A DNA stretch of 34,264 nt from a virus, in IMG/VR virus record IMGVR_UViG_3300034062_003008, positions 1-34,264 of that record; one strand, written 5' to 3'. Below, piece by piece: positions 1-6,749 of the stretch. The notes below the pieces were generated by a model, which was given only the letters and a program-made list of their open reading frames with translations, made no database searches and was not told the origin of the DNA. The translations under genes and the position numbers were made by a program. The stretch's first letter is position 1, and the number at the start of each line of letters is the position of its first letter.

Positions 1-166
1 CATTGCGTTTCCGATTCTTTGGCCGGCTTGGCAACCCGAGCCGCTTGGCCCGTGCGAAAGTGCGGTCGTAGGTCAAGTCGCATTGCTTGGCGATCACCTC
101 GACGCTTTTGGCCGTCGCCCATAGCTGGCGAAACTCATCGTCCGTAACGTCCCTGATCGCTTCCAT
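1..166 (-). CDS. Small helix-turn-helix-like protein, 3' end cut by window edge
   Basis: At least 55 codons read leftward off the edge of the window with no stop. The middle of the visible protein (VEVIAKQCDLTYDRTFARAK) looks like a helix-turn-helix, and the end is basic (SRPKNRKR). I chose the ATG at 166 because a GAGGA ribosome site lies eight bases upstream. An in-frame ATG at 223, overlapping the sliding clamp gene's stop, is a possible longer start without a good ribosome site. It is probably the next gene of the replication operon. No function beyond possible DNA binding can be given. Confidence 0.6.
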   Translation of the reverse strand, partial: MEAIRDVTDDEFRQLWATAKSVEVIAKQCDLTYDRTFARAKRLGLPSRPKNRKRN

Positions 167-227
167 GCGTTCCTCGTTGGTGTGAGCCGCAGCGCCAGCC
201 CGATTGCCGACGCTGCGGCCCATAGCG

Positions 228-1340
228 TCAGGATGGATCGAGCGGCATCACCACCGCTCGGCATCGGTCGGCGCGAAAGACGACGGCCGACGCCTTGTCC
301 TTTGCCTCGATGGCGATCGTCTCAGCCGGGTCAAGCGTCACGAGCCAGTCGGAGACAAAGGCCGGGTCGAGCTTGACCGTGGTGCACTTGCCAACGTCGG
401 CGAGGTCGCACGTAGCCGACGACTCGCCGTTCTCGCTAGAGCGGCCCGAGAGAAACAGGCCCTCCTTCGTGAACGTGAAATCGACGCCTCGGCTGGCCTC
501 GCTCGTGCACACGTCGGCCGCGTTGCAGGCGCGGATCAGGTTCTCGACGAGCACCATGGACGGGGGGTCTTCGTAGTTCACGTCCACATCACGCCACCGG
601 GGGAACTTTCCGTCGAGAAGCCGGGCCTGCACCGTCGTTTCGCCGATGGTGGCGAGGATCTCGGTGGTGCTCGCCTGGAGCTCGATCTCGTCGGCGTGCA
701 CTGCGAGCTTCTGAAGCACGTTGATCGTCCGCCGCGTCACCAGCGTCTGCGAATCGTCGAGGGCCTGGTCGATGTCGGCCGACGCCGCATAGAGCCGGCG
801 GCCGTCGGTGGCGATGAACGTCAATTCCCCGTCGCTGAACTCGATCTGGACGCCCCCGAGGGCGTAGCGGCTCGACTCGTTGTCCGTGGCCTCCTTCACA
901 GTCTTCACCAGCGCCGAAAACTGATCGCCAGGGAGGCGCGGAAGCCTTGCCCCAGAAAAATCACCCCCCCGGGGGTATTCAGCCGCATCCTCGACGGGCA
1001 GCCGCCACGTCCCGCCGCTGGCCTGGATGACCGCCGAAGAGCCTTCGACCGCAATCGTCACCTCGACGGTCGGGTGGAGGTTCGACACGATCGCCTTCAG
1101 CCGCGCGAACGGCAGGAGCACGGTCAGGCCGTCACTCCCGGGCAGCGGCGTCGTGATCCGCAACTCCAGGTCCGTGGCCGAAAGCATCCCGCCATCGAGG
1201 AGCACGTAGTTCAGGATCGGCTTCGGCGTTTTGCCGGGCACCGCATCGCTCACCGTGTCGAGGGCAGCCTTCAGCGCCGCCCGAGTCACCGTAACACCAT
1301 TCGCCTTGGCCCGCTTGGGCCTCGTCATTGTCGCCGTCAT
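228..1340 (-). CDS. dnaN: DNA polymerase III sliding clamp (beta subunit)
   Basis: This 370-residue protein has the normal length and landmarks of a bacterial beta clamp, the ring that tethers the replicative polymerase to DNA. Visible signatures are the second-domain segment around residues 159-183 (YALGGVQIEFSDGEL followed by ATDGRRL) and the C-terminal VVMPLDPS, which matches the family's ending at the partner-binding pocket. The start at 1340 has an AAGGAAG site about nine bases upstream. It lies downstream of a replication-initiation-like gene and a LexA-like DNA-binding gene, so it reads as part of a phage replication operon rather than the host dnaA-dnaN locus. Phages more often borrow the host clamp. 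Family assignment is firm; its use by a phage replisome is inferred. Confidence 0.93.
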   Translation of the reverse strand: MTATMTRPKRAKANGVTVTRAALKAALDTVSDAVPGKTPKPILNYVLLDGGMLSATDLELRITTPLPGSDGLTVLLPFARLKAIVSNLHPTVEVTIAVEGSSAVIQASGGTWRLPVEDAAEYPRGGDFSGARLPRLPGDQFSALVKTVKEATDNESSRYALGGVQIEFSDGELTFIATDGRRLYAASADIDQALDDSQTLVTRRTINVLQKLAVHADEIELQASTTEILATIGETTVQARLLDGKFPRWRDVDVNYEDPPSMVLVENLIRACNAADVCTSEASRGVDFTFTKEGLFLSGRSSENGESSATCDLADVGKCTTVKLDPAFVSDWLVTLDPAETIAIEAKDKASAVVFRADRCRAVVMPLDPS

Positions 1341-1449
1341 AACACGCTTCCTTTCGCGTCAGTGAAGATCCAACCAACAACCCAGCGGCGAACACCGCCG
1401 CCTGGGAAACACAGCCAGCTGCGACCCACGCCCAGTCCGACCAGGTCAT
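1132..1449 (-). CDS. Possible small membrane protein overlapping dnaN
   Basis: The ATG at 1449 overlaps the stop of the LexA-like gene as ATGA, the coupling pattern used throughout this operon. The first 36 residues look real: a Trp-rich start (MTWSDWAWVAAG), a hydrophobic segment at about residues 7-30, then a charged stretch. The frame then runs on for about 200 bases inside dnaN, where the translation (105 residues in total) looks like a shadow. Either a short membrane protein was extended by loss of its stop, or the frame is fortuitous and the 1341-1445 gap is simply a leader for dnaN. Confidence 0.35.
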   Translation of the reverse strand: MTWSDWAWVAAGCVSQAAVFAAGLLVGSSLTRKEACYDGDNDEAQAGQGEWCYGDSGGAEGCPRHGERCGARQNAEADPELRAPRWRDAFGHGPGVADHDAAARE

Positions 1450-1679
1450 GCGTCTGACTCCAAAGCCCGCAGGGATCGCCCCACGCCGTCCACCCACGTC
1501 ACCATGCCACGCTCCCTCATCGGCTTCAGGTGGCAGACCACGCCGTTGGGCGACTTGATGCCGAACGCCTTTCCGATGTCGCGGAACGACGGGCTGTACC
1601 CGTTGTCCGCCATGAACTTGGTCACCCACGCGTGGATCTCACGCTGCCGAGCCGTCGGGGCCGTAATCGTCGCTGTCAT
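1446..1679 (-). CDS. Stand-alone LexA-like winged-helix DNA-binding protein
   Basis: The 77 residues match the N-terminal DNA-binding domain of LexA: RQREIHAWVTKFMADNGYSP, then SFRDIGKAFGI, SPNGVVCHLKPMRERGMV and a basic end (GRSLRAL). There is no autocleavage/dimerisation domain (no Ser-Lys peptidase half), so it cannot self-cleave as LexA does. The ATG has an AGAGGTGA site and overlaps the upstream gene's stop by ATGA. It sits between a replication-initiation-like gene and dnaN. It may regulate the phage early promoters or compete for host SOS boxes; both roles are inference from the domain. Confidence 0.85.
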   Translation of the reverse strand: MTATITAPTARQREIHAWVTKFMADNGYSPSFRDIGKAFGIKSPNGVVCHLKPMRERGMVTWVDGVGRSLRALESDA

Positions 1680-2506
1680 GCCGTCACCTCTTTCTGAGAA
1701 AGCTTCCGCCTCGTGTACTCAAAGGCATCCGCTGCCTCTCCGACGAACGCCTTAGGCGGTGCTGGGGCGTCGCCAAAATCTCTGCCGCCTCGTGGCTCGC
1801 CCTTTGGGTGGTCAAACGACCCGCCGAGCACTTTCTCGGCCCACCCGGGCTTCACGAACTGAATCAGCGTCATCGGCGTCTTGAAATACCGGCACTCGCC
1901 GATACGGCCGATGGCTTGCGTGGCAATTTCCAGCCAGCCCTCTTCGGACAAGCGTTCAGCCCAGCCATCCGGCGGCGTGGCCGGCGTCCACTGCCTGCCC
2001 TTGCTGGCGTTCCATGCCTGCCTGAACTGCTCCCACGCCTCACGCGGATGATGATGAGATTCTCCTGTCATCTCATCTCCTCTGCGGCGCGCGAGCGCCG
2101 GATCGTCCGGCGCGTCTGCGCCGGGAGGTTGCGGCCGGCGTTTTCGGCCGGGATTCCGCTCCTCATGGTCCCTGCTGCGGTCGGCATGCTGGGCTCTCGA
2201 CTTGGCCGCCTGGCTAAACCGGCGATCCCATCCGGGGACAGCAACGGTGGCAACCGTCTCGTCGATCTCCAGCCAGCCGACGCTGGCAACAGCGGTCCAG
2301 AACTCCTCGGTAGCCCCGCACGTCCGAACAAGACGCGCCAGCGTCATACGGGCCGTGCCGTCGGCACAGTGCAGCGATGCCCAGCCCCAGAGGTTGAGGA
2401 GGTTAAAGACCACGTCCTGCACCGGCAGGCCCGTCGTGTCGATCAACTCCTGGACCTCGGGCTTCTGAGGCAGGGCCAGGTCGTAGGCGATCCATTCACC
2501 GGCCAT
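1676..2506 (-). CDS. Phage replication-initiation / helicase-loader-like protein
   Basis: The 276-residue protein has the layout of phage replisome-organiser (DnaD/DnaT-like) proteins. The N-terminal domain (residues 1-100: WIAYDLALPQKPEVQELID, then FNLLNLWGWASLHC and VGWLEIDE) resembles the winged-helix start of such proteins. A charged, Pro/Arg-rich linker (about 100-150) follows, then a C-terminal domain with REAWEQFRQAWNA and a KTPMTLIQFVKPGW motif. The start has an AGGAGG site ten bases upstream, inside the preceding gene, which it overlaps by 11 bp. The position next to the clamp and recombination genes fits replication initiation. The exact mechanism (origin binding or helicase loading) cannot be told from the sequence. 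Confidence 0.65.
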   Translation of the reverse strand: MAGEWIAYDLALPQKPEVQELIDTTGLPVQDVVFNLLNLWGWASLHCADGTARMTLARLVRTCGATEEFWTAVASVGWLEIDETVATVAVPGWDRRFSQAAKSRAQHADRSRDHEERNPGRKRRPQPPGADAPDDPALARRRGDEMTGESHHHPREAWEQFRQAWNASKGRQWTPATPPDGWAERLSEEGWLEIATQAIGRIGECRYFKTPMTLIQFVKPGWAEKVLGGSFDHPKGEPRGGRDFGDAPAPPKAFVGEAADAFEYTRRKLSQKEVTA

Positions 2507-2723
2507 CCGTGCCTCCTGTCGGCGGGGAAGGAAACGGCATCCAGTGCGTCACGTTCGCAGTGCCGCCGGACACTATCCAGCGATCGCCCCACCATTCCCC
2601 TCCATTGCTACCTGCTCCGTTAAAGCCTTCGCCGCATTCGCACCACAATTCCGGATCAAACGCAATCACGCATTTGCCAATTTCCGGCAAACGCTCGTCG
2701 CAGGGAATCCATTTACCGGCCAT
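2496..2723 (-). CDS. DUF551-type small phage protein
   Basis: Seventy-five residues with the DUF551 pattern: the start MAGKWIPCDERLPEIGKCVIAFD and the ending VTHWMPFPSPP. This family is common in phages and prophages and its function is unknown. I chose the ATG at 2723, with GAGGAG upstream, over a TTG at 2741. The gene overlaps both neighbours by 11 bp with nearly identical junctions (see findings). Three cysteines (WCECG, PC) could bind metal, but there is no evidence for that. Confidence 0.75.
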   Translation of the reverse strand: MAGKWIPCDERLPEIGKCVIAFDPELWCECGEGFNGAGSNGGEWWGDRWIVSGGTANVTHWMPFPSPPTGGTDGR

Positions 2724-3240
2724 TTTCCCAGATCTCCTCAATGCTTCTTAGTGCGTCGCTAGGAACTTGAAAGCACGGCGGACGTTTGGGGTCAGGCCGT
2801 CCCTCCCACTCGGGCCGCTTCGCGTCTCGTCCGTAAATCCATCCGTGGATCTTGTGCCGACGAAATGGAGTGCCGGTTACATGCACGTACTTCCATTCGT
2901 CATGAGCATCTGGCCGGACGATTAGAAGTGAGTCGTGCGACGGCCTTGTTTTGATGTCGATGTTCGGCGCGAAATCTGGCCTGCCGAAAACATCAACCGA
3001 GCAATCCCAGTGCCGATCGGTTGCTTTTGCGAACGCTTGTTCGGCGCACGCGCCGTTCATTTGAATCTTCCAGCCGTCGCTGTTATCTGCGTCGAATCCG
3101 TACGTGTCTTTCGATCCCCTAGCAAGGCTCTTTATCTGCCGCATTAGCCCAACGAAGCAGGCAGCAAGCGTCTCGTGATTCGTGAGCCTTACCTCAACCT
3201 CTGTCGCTGCTTGTGTGTGGTTCATCAAATTGGCAGTCAT
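2713..3240 (-). CDS. Conserved phage protein, possible PD-(D/E)XK-type fold
   Basis: This 175-residue protein resembles a family of uncharacterised phage proteins that share an EVEVRLT start, a GACAEQAFAKAT helix and an HGWIYGRDAK motif. Residues consistent with a nuclease-like core are a Glu in CAEQAF followed by GRPDFAPNIDIKTR, i.e. Pro-Asp then Asp-x-Lys. This is pattern recognition only; the family has no established activity that I can name. The start has AAGGAG upstream and overlaps the methyltransferase stop by ATGA, so the two are coupled. Confidence 0.6.
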   Translation of the reverse strand: MTANLMNHTQAATEVEVRLTNHETLAACFVGLMRQIKSLARGSKDTYGFDADNSDGWKIQMNGACAEQAFAKATDRHWDCSVDVFGRPDFAPNIDIKTRPSHDSLLIVRPDAHDEWKYVHVTGTPFRRHKIHGWIYGRDAKRPEWEGRPDPKRPPCFQVPSDALRSIEEIWENGR

Positions 3241-4502
3241 ACGAGCACTCCTTGCCCTTGTTGACGCTCGGCCACTGTCATCCCTAACAACCGCGTTTCC
3301 CCAAGCCAGACTTGGCTCTCTCGTGCGTCGATGCCGACTGCGTTGCGCCGGTGCTTTACGGCCATAGAGACCGTCGTGCCGGATCCGCTAAACGGATCGA
3401 GCACCAGGCCGCCGACAGGGCAAAAGCTTTTGATGAAGAACTCGGCTAGCCACTCAGGAAACGGAGCTTCGTTCTTTGTGGCGTCACGCCACCCCATGCC
3501 GCCGCTGCCGACGATTCCGCTGATGACGTTGCCTGGATTGCATACATCTGGATCAACGTAGATCGCCTGCTTGCGGCTGCCGTCCTTGTTGCGGTTGGTC
3601 GCAACTCTCGGGACGTTTTGCTTAGGCGGCTGGCCCATCGCCGTGTTGTCTGCCCACGGCAGTCGCCCGTTCTTCGTGCCGCAAATGATCGGCTCCCAAT
3701 CGTTTCGCAGCCACTCGGGGCCACCGGTGCCTGGGATGCCGTTCCGCTGGTAAACGACGATCTTCCGCATCTTCACGCCTCGACGATGCAGGTCGGCGTG
3801 GAGCAGGAACGGCGTGGAGGTGTAGGCGAAGTCGTCCGTGTATCCCTCGACGACCCACGCCACGAGCCCTTTGCAGACCCGTAGGCATTCCATGTAGCAG
3901 TCTGTCGCCCACGCAACCCACTCCTCGCCAGCTAGGTTGAAGTCGAGTTCGCCGTAGGACCGCTGGGCCTCGTATGGTGGTGAACAGAAAACAAGATCAA
4001 AGTAATTGTCTGGGTATGGCAGTTTCCGGCAGTCGCCTACCTTGAACTCCCACGAAACGTCGCCCTTCGTGCCGCTGGCTTCGGTAGCAGCGGGCGCGGC
4101 TGCGATACTGCGGCGCTGCTTCTCCTGCCGCAGTTGCTTGACGGTAGCCCCGGTCTCCTCAGCCCACGCCAACAGGTCGGCGGCCTGGTCGTGGTTGGCG
4201 ACGATGCGGTGATGCGACCACTCCAAATGTCGGGAACGTTCCCGACTTTCAAATGCGGCGGCCACCCTTGCAGCGTCTGCTGCGGAGTCGTAGGCAATCC
4301 CAAACCTCTCGCACGCCTCTGCCAGCTTGCCACGCTCGACGTAGCCTTCACGGTCGCCAGCGTTCAGCCAGTCGCCGATGAGCCACATTAAACCCTTCTG
4401 ATAGCGGGCAATCTCGTAGCCAGCAGATTCCCATAGTTCAGGCGTCCAGCCGTTGTGGGCAATCAAGCCAGTTGATGTAATCTCGTAGCCGATTTTGCTC
4501 AT
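3237..4502 (-). CDS. DNA methyltransferase (N4-cytosine / N6-adenine type)
   Basis: A 421-residue SAM-dependent DNA methyltransferase. The catalytic motif SPPY lies at residues 174-177, ahead of the SAM-binding motif DPFSGSGTT at 369-377; this order is the beta-class circular arrangement. SPPY is commonest in N4-cytosine enzymes. The N-terminal 150 residues are a helical domain (WESAGYEIARYQKGLMWLIG, REKQRR-like basic region) seen in front of some phage methyltransferases and possibly DNA-binding. No restriction endonuclease gene is adjacent, so self-protection of phage DNA or regulation is more likely than a restriction system. It overlaps both neighbours by ATGA. The target sequence cannot be read from the gene. 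Confidence 0.9.
   Translation of the reverse strand: MSKIGYEITSTGLIAHNGWTPELWESAGYEIARYQKGLMWLIGDWLNAGDREGYVERGKLAEACERFGIAYDSAADAARVAAAFESRERSRHLEWSHHRIVANHDQAADLLAWAEETGATVKQLRQEKQRRSIAAAPAATEASGTKGDVSWEFKVGDCRKLPYPDNYFDLVFCSPPYEAQRSYGELDFNLAGEEWVAWATDCYMECLRVCKGLVAWVVEGYTDDFAYTSTPFLLHADLHRRGVKMRKIVVYQRNGIPGTGGPEWLRNDWEPIICGTKNGRLPWADNTAMGQPPKQNVPRVATNRNKDGSRKQAIYVDPDVCNPGNVISGIVGSGGMGWRDATKNEAPFPEWLAEFFIKSFCPVGGLVLDPFSGSGTTVSMAVKHRRNAVGIDARESQVWLGETRLLGMTVAERQQGQGVLV
4229..4246. repeat. Perfect 18-bp palindrome inside a methyltransferase gene
   Basis: GTCGGGAACGTTCCCGAC is identical on both strands and lies within the coding region for the N-terminal helical domain (residues around RERSRH). 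It could be a protein-binding site, a small inserted palindrome or chance. Confidence 0.6.
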
Positions 4503-4819
4503 TTGCTAGCCCTCCACACGTCCGCATTCCTGTTGCTGGCGGTCTTTCTGACGCCGGCCTTCTGGATCATGCCTGCCTTCGCAAGCTCGATCCGTCGCGG
4601 CCTCTGCGTGCTTGGGTTCATCCCAAGGCGACGCTGCATCTCCTCGTCGGTCAGCCCCTCGGGCGTGGCCTGGAGCAGGGCGAGCACCTTGCGTTGCATC
4701 GCGTTGAGCGTGGCCGGCGTCAGCGCGTCGGCGGCCTGGGCCGAGGTCACGCTGCCGTGAGCCGATGGCGCACGTGGCGTGAACAGCGGCAGCGGTGCTT
4801 CTACGAAATAGTCGGACAC
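4499..4819 (-). CDS. Winged-helix DNA-binding protein
   Basis: A 106-residue protein whose second half is a winged helix (MQRKVLALLQATPEGLTDEE, MQRRLGMNPSTQRPRRIELAKAGMI), a type common among phage regulators. I chose the GTG at 4819 because the perfect Shine-Dalgarno AAGGAGGTGATC stands directly before it; a longer reading from 4858 lacks this. It overlaps the methyltransferase start by ATGA, suggesting co-expression and perhaps regulation of that gene. The N-terminal 40 residues are Pro/Ala-rich and probably disordered. Confidence 0.8.
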   Translation of the reverse strand: MSDYFVEAPLPLFTPRAPSAHGSVTSAQAADALTPATLNAMQRKVLALLQATPEGLTDEEMQRRLGMNPSTQRPRRIELAKAGMIQKAGVRKTASNRNADVWRASK

Positions 4820-4985
4820 GATCACCTCCTTGTGTATTGGCCGCGTCTCGTGCGGCACCCGGTCGAGTCTCAGCGTTGGAGTTAGGCGTCTCTCGACATC
4901 CGGCGTTGATCCGCACTAGGCCGGCGTTACGGGCGAATGCGGCTCCTATGCCAGCCGCTGCGGCCATCGCAGGCCGGTCGCAAAG
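4820..4985. promoter_or_regulatory. 166-bp non-coding gap with degenerate operator-like elements
   Basis: This is the largest gap in the left operon. CAGCGTTGGAGTTAG at 4871-4885 matches the early operator (TAGCGTCGGCGTTAG) at 12 of 15 positions, and a shorter relative lies around 4916-4930 (CTAGGCCGGCGTTAC). I cannot find a convincing -35/-10 pair in the same register, so this is at most a secondary regulatory region before the winged-helix gene. It ends with the very strong Shine-Dalgarno of that gene. Confidence 0.3.
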
Positions 4986-5231
4986 TCACCATTCCCCGCC
5001 GTAGCGGGCCTTCATTCGGTTGCTGTACTCGTCTTCCATGCCGACCTCCCACGCACGCAGCGCGTGATGGTGGCCCGGCTTGATCACGATCTCGGGCTTG
5101 GCGTCCAGCACCTTGCCGATGTCGGTCTCGCACATGATCGGCTCGGCCTTGACCTCAGCCGCCAGGTCGTCGAGCCGCTTCCACTCGCGGCGCTGGGCCT
5201 GCATGCGGTCCTCGTCGGGTTCGTCGCTCAT
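4986..5231 (-). CDS. Small acidic/helical hypothetical protein
   Basis: Eighty-one residues beginning MSDEPDEDRMQAQRREWKRL, with no family I recognise. The ATG at 5231 is preceded by GGAGGTGA and overlaps the stop of the 49-residue gene by ATGA, which supports this start over a longer frame from 5294. The N-terminal half is highly charged and helical; the end (YSNRMKARYGGEW) is basic and aromatic. It belongs to the RecT operon. Confidence 0.65.
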   Translation of the reverse strand: MSDEPDEDRMQAQRREWKRLDDLAAEVKAEPIMCETDIGKVLDAKPEIVIKPGHHHALRAWEVGMEDEYSNRMKARYGGEW

Positions 5232-5377
5232 GCGGTCACCTCCGTGGTGATCTCTTCGAGGTAGGGCAATGCCGCTTCCAGGAGCGTGCGGCACGACAGA
5301 CGCTCGGCCTCGGGCGTGTGCTCGTTTTGGGCGAGCGCGGCCTTGGCCACGACGATGAGGGCGTCAAGCGAAGTCAT
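5228..5377 (-). CDS. 49-residue hypothetical protein between RecT and the next gene
   Basis: A short frame beginning MTSLDALIVVAKAALAQNEH, predicted all-helical and acidic. Both ends overlap their neighbours by ATGA (RecT stop at 5374, next start at 5231), and a GAGGTGA-type site precedes the start inside the end of the RecT gene. The coupling is the main evidence that it is real. No family recognised. Confidence 0.65.
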   Translation of the reverse strand: MTSLDALIVVAKAALAQNEHTPEAERLSCRTLLEAALPYLEEITTEVTA

Positions 5378-6201
5378 GCGGTCACCTCCTCGCTCGCCGT
5401 GAGGATCTCGGCCTTGACCATCGCCAGCTGTGCGAGCTCGCCGCCCTGCTCGCTGGTGAACGTGCCCTGCTCGACCCGCTCGGCGATCCGCCGCCGCAGC
5501 GTGTCCACGGCATCGACCGTCTTGGCGTTGCTGATCGCCAGGCGGGCGCGGGCCACCGGGTCGTCCTCGATCCGCTCGGTGGTGAGCGGTGCGACATCGG
5601 CCGGCGTGGTCCGCACGTCGGGCGTGTGGAACTTGGGCCGCACCTGCACCGGCTCGGCCGCAGGCGTCGGGTAGTCCTGGGCCTCCTCGGCCGTCACCAG
5701 GCCGCGGAGCACGTCAGGGAACGCGTCGCGCAGGGCGAAGCCTCTGGCCCGCATCTGGAGCATGCGGCGCGGGTACTGCGACCAAGGCCCGCTCTTGCCC
5801 CACAGCCCAGCCTTCTTGGCGTCGGCCACCGTGAACCGGCTGACCGTCGGGGCAGGGTAGCCGCGACGCTTGGCCGTGCAGGTGGCGACCATCTGCTCGC
5901 CGTCGCCTTCGATGGCCTCGGTGACGTACTCACAGACCGGGCTGGCCTTCGCCACGGCGAGGGCAGCGTCGCCGAAGATGCTGGGCCTGCCGTTGACCAC
6001 GGCGATCGACTGCATGGCCTGCATCGGGCTCAAGCCGATCTCGGCCCCGGCTTGAATGGCGAGCACGCAGCTGGCGGGCTTGCCTCGGAAATCCTTGGGG
6101 GCGAAGTCGCTACTGGCGATCATCTCGCCGAACTTCATCGCATCTGCCATCGTCGTGAGCGCCAGCCCGCGAGCCGGCGTCGTGCTGATCTCTGTCGTCA
6201 T
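5374..6201 (-). CDS. recT: RecT-family single-strand annealing protein
   Basis: A 275-residue protein with the pattern of phage RecT-type annealing proteins: SDFAPKDFRGKPASCVLAIQ, then AGAEIGLSPMQAMQSIAVVNGRPSIFGDAAL, then ADAKKAGLWGKSGPWSQYPRRMLQMRARGFALRDAFPDVLRG, followed by a TAEEAQD motif. These proteins coat single-stranded DNA and pair homologous strands during phage recombination. The ATG at 6201 has an AAAGGA site. No partner exonuclease is visible. The C-terminal 80 residues are a variable tail with a helical end. Its gene is coupled by ATGA to the small genes downstream. Confidence 0.85.
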   Translation of the reverse strand: MTTEISTTPARGLALTTMADAMKFGEMIASSDFAPKDFRGKPASCVLAIQAGAEIGLSPMQAMQSIAVVNGRPSIFGDAALAVAKASPVCEYVTEAIEGDGEQMVATCTAKRRGYPAPTVSRFTVADAKKAGLWGKSGPWSQYPRRMLQMRARGFALRDAFPDVLRGLVTAEEAQDYPTPAAEPVQVRPKFHTPDVRTTPADVAPLTTERIEDDPVARARLAISNAKTVDAVDTLRRRIAERVEQGTFTSEQGGELAQLAMVKAEILTASEEVTA

Positions 6202-6283
6202 CGTCGCGTCCTTTCGTTGCGTCCTTTGTGAAACTGCCCGTTCAACGTCCTGCCTCCCGGGCACCGATCCCCTCCTTGGTCGT

Positions 6284-6298
6284 CCCGGCTCCGCCGGG
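6284..6298. other. Small GC hairpin upstream of recT
   Basis: CCCGGC-TCC-GCCGGG forms a 6-bp stem with a 3-base loop in the 104-bp gap between the 92-residue gene and recT. There is no T tract, so it may be an attenuator, an mRNA stabiliser or nothing. Confidence 0.3.
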
Positions 6299-6305
6299 CT
6301 CCTAG

Positions 6306-6584
6306 TCAAAACGGCACGGCCTGCTCTTCGCCCACCAGGTGGTGTTCGTTGCCCCTGTCGGGGACGTGCGAGCGGACGTGGTACTGCGTGTCCGTCAGCA
6401 CCTCGACGACCACGCCTCGCCGCTGGTGGCCCTTCTCGTCGAGCCACGCGATCCGGTCGCCGACGGCGTAGGTGTTCACGAGCTTCCCGTCGCGGATCTG
6501 CGGCCGACCGCCGTAGGTCTCGGCCATCCCGGCCACGGCTCCGAGGTACTCGGCGTCGCCCGGGTGAGTGGTTGTGTCGTTCAT
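6306..6584 (-). CDS. Small hypothetical protein with a barrel-like (SH3/KOW-type) segment
   Basis: Ninety-two residues from the ATG at 6584, which has a GGGAG site; a longer frame from 6614 lacks one. The second half (YAVGDRIAWLDEKGHQRRGVVVEV) has the alternating pattern of a small beta barrel, but no named family is recognised. It is the first gene downstream of promoter P1 and has a leader of about 130 bases that contains an extra operator copy. Confidence 0.6.
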   Translation of the reverse strand: MNDTTTHPGDAEYLGAVAGMAETYGGRPQIRDGKLVNTYAVGDRIAWLDEKGHQRRGVVVEVLTDTQYHVRSHVPDRGNEHHLVGEEQAVPF

Positions 6585-6697
6585 TTGTGGGTCTCCCTTC
6601 GTGTGTGGGGGCAACTGTACGAATGTGAACTACGGAATCAAGTAGGCAAAAACCCGAAAAACATTGCGTGTTGAGGAGTCGAAACTTTGTTCACCAT

Positions 6698-6749
6698 TAG
6701 CGGCGGCGTTAGTTCGTGAGCATGGTAGCGTCGGCGTTAGAACTGTCAA
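6698..6749 (-). promoter_or_regulatory. Leftward early promoter P1 with two operator-like sites
   Basis: On the minus strand, TTGACA (6749-6744) and TACCAT (6727-6722) are separated by 16 bp. The spacer holds the 15-mer TAGCGTCGGCGTTAG (plus strand, 6726-6740). A second copy with one mismatch (TAGCGGCGGCGTTAG, 6698-6712) lies 28 bp away, immediately downstream of the expected start site. The TGA stop of the preceding gene falls inside the -35 box. This promoter would drive the 92-residue gene, recT and the genes beyond. Confidence 0.75.

Noticed and set aside
204-1457. 417-codon plus-strand open frame over dnaN
   Set aside because: It is antisense to the sliding clamp, highly Arg/Gly/Pro-rich, has no ribosome site and resembles no family; typical of a GC-rich shadow frame.
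4506-4967. Minus-strand frame starting with an Ala-rich stretch over the winged-helix gene
   Set aside because: The part beyond 4820 overlaps a well-supported gene out of frame, composition is Arg/Ala-rich, and there is no ribosome site at its ATG.
6202-6447. N-terminal extension of RecT
   Set aside because: The extra residues are Arg/Gly-rich and lack similarity, while the ATG at 6201 has a good ribosome site and gives the family's normal start.
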